Below, one piece after another: positions 6,972-8,075 of a stretch of 8,075 nucleotides of DNA (positions within the stretch are counted from its first letter, which is position 1; each line of letters begins with the position of its first letter). The stretch comes from an uncultured Capnocytophaga sp. (GTDB lineage: Bacteria > Bacteroidota > Bacteroidia > Flavobacteriales > Flavobacteriaceae), in assembly GCF_938029845.1 (NCBI RefSeq), contig NZ_CALHGG010000074.1, forward strand, positions 1-8,075, read 5' to 3'. The notes under the pieces were generated by a model. It searched no databases. It was not told the DNA's origin and saw nothing but the letters and a program-made list of their open reading frames with translations. The translations under genes were made by a program, and so were the position numbers.

Positions 6972-7622
6972 CTAGAACTTATATCCTACCCCTGTTTGTA
7001 AGAAAAAGTTTCGTACCTCTCCCCTTGTAGAAAGGTTTGCAAGGCCTATATTAAAATTAGTATCTACAAAGAAACCTGTCGAAAAATGATACTCCACCCC
7101 TACTCCTAAACCAAAATCAACATCGGTACGGCGATACTTAGTATCCATTTCAGTAGTCTTTCCATGACTCTTCTCCCTTACAGAGGCTAAATAGCCTACA
7201 TAAGCCCCAACCTTAGGGCGCAAGCCTGCCACAGCATTATATTTTAGCCAGAAAGGTAAGTTCAATTGGGTAATATATACTTTATCTCTCTTATAGAAAT
7301 CTTTACTCTCAAAATCATCTCCTTTTGCTTTGAAGAGCTTCACGTTTCTATATTCCGTTCCTAAAACGGTTAGATTCACCCCTGGTTCTATATAAAATCT
7401 TTTAGGGAGTTTTATCTCTGTAAAGCCTCCCACATAACCTGAATATATAAGGTCGGTTACATACTCCATTCTGCGATCGCTATTAAGTACATTGGCTGTA
7501 TCAAAGCCTCGTCCTTCTATAATCAAATCAGCAACAGTAAAGCCTATACGTGCCCCAAATTTTACTCCCTGCCCATAAGATACAGAAGCTAAGAGTAGTA
7601 GTAATAAAGTTAATCTTTTCAT
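6972..7622 (-). CDS. PorT-like outer membrane beta-barrel protein
   Basis: 216 residues. An N-terminal signal peptide (MKRLTLLLLLLASVSYGQ, cleavage near residue 17-18) is followed by alternating hydrophobic/polar strands typical of a small barrel: VKFGARIGF, YVGGFTEIKL, FYIEPGVNLTV, LNLPFWLKYNA, KVGAYVGYLAS, DFGLGVGVEYHF, GFFVDTNFNIGL, and the last strand FFLQTGVGYKF. The C-terminal Phe after alternating residues is the usual signal for BAM-mediated insertion. Length and pattern fit the 'outer membrane beta-barrel' family found in many copies in Bacteroidota and related to PorT. Its specific role cannot be told from sequence. It probably does not act in type IX secretion itself, since many paralogues exist. 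It has its own promoter (7708-7738) and two TTAGTGATT repeats in its leader. Confidence 0.88.
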   Translation of the reverse strand: MKRLTLLLLLLASVSYGQGVKFGARIGFTVADLIIEGRGFDTANVLNSDRRMEYVTDLIYSGYVGGFTEIKLPKRFYIEPGVNLTVLGTEYRNVKLFKAKGDDFESKDFYKRDKVYITQLNLPFWLKYNAVAGLRPKVGAYVGYLASVREKSHGKTTEMDTKYRRTDVDFGLGVGVEYHFSTGFFVDTNFNIGLANLSTRGEVRNFFLQTGVGYKF

Positions 7623-7633
7623 TCTTTTAGTTT

Positions 7634-7656
7634 TTAGTGATTGGAGGTTAGTGATT
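7634..7656. repeat. Two TTAGTGATT copies in the leader of the barrel gene
   Basis: ttagtgatt occurs at 7634-7642 and 7648-7656, spaced 14 bases (two heptads) apart, about 12-34 bases before the ATG. It is the same motif as in the lepA leader heptad repeats, but here without the opposing arm. Confidence 0.6.
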
Positions 7657-7707
7657 ATCTGTATAGACTAAAACAAACAACCCACCTACAATCCATTGAT
7701 TAGGGAA

Positions 7708-7738
7708 CAAAGTTACAATATTTTCGGCGTAAAGTCAA
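7708..7738 (-). promoter_or_regulatory. Promoter of the outer membrane barrel gene
   Basis: On the minus strand TTG (7738-7736), a 20-base spacer, then TAACTTTG (7715-7708), fitting the Bacteroidota -33/-7 pattern. Transcription would start near 7703, giving a leader of about 80 bases. Confidence 0.7.
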
Positions 7739-7742
7739 GAAA

Positions 7743-7765
7743 AATTTTAAGTTCTTAATTTTAAG
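7743..7765. repeat. Direct repeat just upstream of the barrel-gene promoter
   Basis: aattttaag occurs at 7743-7751 and 7757-7765 with a 14-base period, immediately upstream of the -33 element. The placement would suit an activator site, but the sequence is A/T-rich and chance is possible. Confidence 0.35.
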
Positions 7766-7850
7766 CCACAACAGATTGAGCTCTGACTACTGTTAAATAC
7801 TTAACATTATTTTTTATCGTATAAATTCTTACTTCTCACCTGCCTTTTCC

Positions 7851-7882
7851 TTGACTTCGCCCCTTGCATTGTTGTAATTTTG
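7851..7882 (+). promoter_or_regulatory. Possible rightward promoter
   Basis: TTG (7851-7853), a 21-base spacer, then TAATTTTG (7875-7882), a TAnnTTTG match. It would start a transcript near 7887 reading into the repeat mosaic and out of the window. There is no gene start inside the window for it to serve. Confidence 0.5.
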
Positions 7883-7908
7883 CATCCTGTTCAGTGGTCA
7901 GATGCCCA

Positions 7909-7956
7909 CAACTGGTTTTGTAGGAGTTTTCATTATATCTAACCCATGTTAATGGA
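7909..7956 (+). repeat. Direct repeat unit, copy 1
   Basis: A 48-base unit repeated 118 bases downstream. The last 25 bases (from attatatc to catgttaatgga) match copy 2 at 23 of 25 positions; the first 23 bases, starting caact, match at about 15 positions. The conserved 3' half suggests that part is the functional or more recently copied core. Confidence 0.75.
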
Positions 7957-7971
7957 CATAGTTCTCCGTAG

Positions 7972-7991
7972 AGACACAATTCATTGCGTCT
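7972..7991. repeat. Near-palindrome agacacaat/attgcgtct
   Basis: agacacaat (7972-7980) and attgcgtct (7983-7991) pair at 8 of 9 positions around tc. The odd pair is A/C on the plus strand but a G-U wobble on the minus strand. It resembles short palindromic repeats that recur between genes in many genomes; I recall the resemblance but could not check it. Confidence 0.5.
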
Positions 7992-8026
7992 TGTAAATTA
8001 TTGTCCCCCACGCTGGCGCAAATACC

Positions 8027-8074
8027 CAACTAGGTATGTGTAAATTTTGATTATATCGAACTCATGTTAATGGA
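8027..8074 (+). repeat. Direct repeat unit, copy 2
   Basis: Second copy of the 48-base unit, exactly 118 bases after copy 1. It begins within a small hairpin atacc/ggtat (8022-8037) and ends one base before the window edge, so whether the array continues is unknown. Confidence 0.75.
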
Positions 8075-8075
8075 T

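Larger units (their letters stand above)
7739..8075. other. Gene-free right end with a repeat mosaic
   Basis: No convincing coding frame is found on either strand; the longest starts give peptides of about 16 residues. From left to right it holds the aattttaag direct repeat, a small palindrome gttaa-atac-ttaac (7792-7805), a possible + promoter (7851-7882), two copies of a 48-base unit, a near-palindrome around agacacaat, and a GC-richer block near ccccacgctggcgc (about 8006-8019). This looks like intergenic repeat debris or the leader of an element or gene beyond the right edge. Confidence 0.6.

Noticed and set aside
7903..7996. Two 16-codon frames starting at 7903 and 7946, the latter beginning at the repeat's catgttaatgga core
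   Set aside because: Too short, no family resemblance and no conserved coding pattern between the repeat copies. Copy 2 begins the same way (ATG TTA ATG) but leaves the window after four codons, so nothing can be concluded.
7909..8075. CRISPR array or retron-like noncoding RNA
   Set aside because: Only two copies, imperfect, at a 118-base period with no spacer-like regularity and no cas or reverse transcriptase gene in view.

Overview
The window looks like part of a Bacteroidota chromosome, most likely Flavobacteriia and possibly a Capnocytophaga-like genome (genus is inference). Three things support this. Several promoter -7 boxes read TAnnTTTG, the class bound by the Bacteroidota primary sigma factor. 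Start codons have no Shine-Dalgarno sequence and sit behind A-rich leaders. One gene encodes a small PorT-like outer membrane barrel with a typical flavobacterial signal peptide.

Layout from left to right. Bases 1-431 hold the decayed 3' end of a MATE-family exporter gene on the + strand, at about 21% G+C, far below the rest of the window. It converges on lepA (elongation factor 4, - strand, 489-2285), whose leader carries a heptad-repeat hairpin. Upstream of lepA on the same strand is a membrane-anchored MutS-related ATPase (2409-4190), then a small exported cysteine/lysine-rich repeat protein (4271-4720). A compact divergent promoter region separates that gene from a DUF488 gene on the + strand (to 5186). 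A bidirectional hairpin terminator lies between DUF488 and the converging pckA (ATP-type PEP carboxykinase, 5259-6833). Upstream of pckA is a PorT-like outer membrane beta-barrel gene (6972-7622). The last 450 bases have no convincing gene. They hold the barrel gene's promoter, a possible + strand promoter, and a mosaic of degenerate direct and inverted repeats that runs off the right edge.

The genes do not form one pathway. lepA (translation) and pckA (gluconeogenesis/anaplerosis) are housekeeping genes with their own promoters. The less understood part is the centre: the exported Cys-rich protein, its divergent DUF488 neighbour and the membrane MutS homologue. I see no complete defence system, CRISPR array, transposase, rRNA or tRNA. 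The points most worth a second look are the Cys-rich repeat protein, the overlapping divergent promoters next to it, the repeat mosaic at the right end and the MATE gene remnant.
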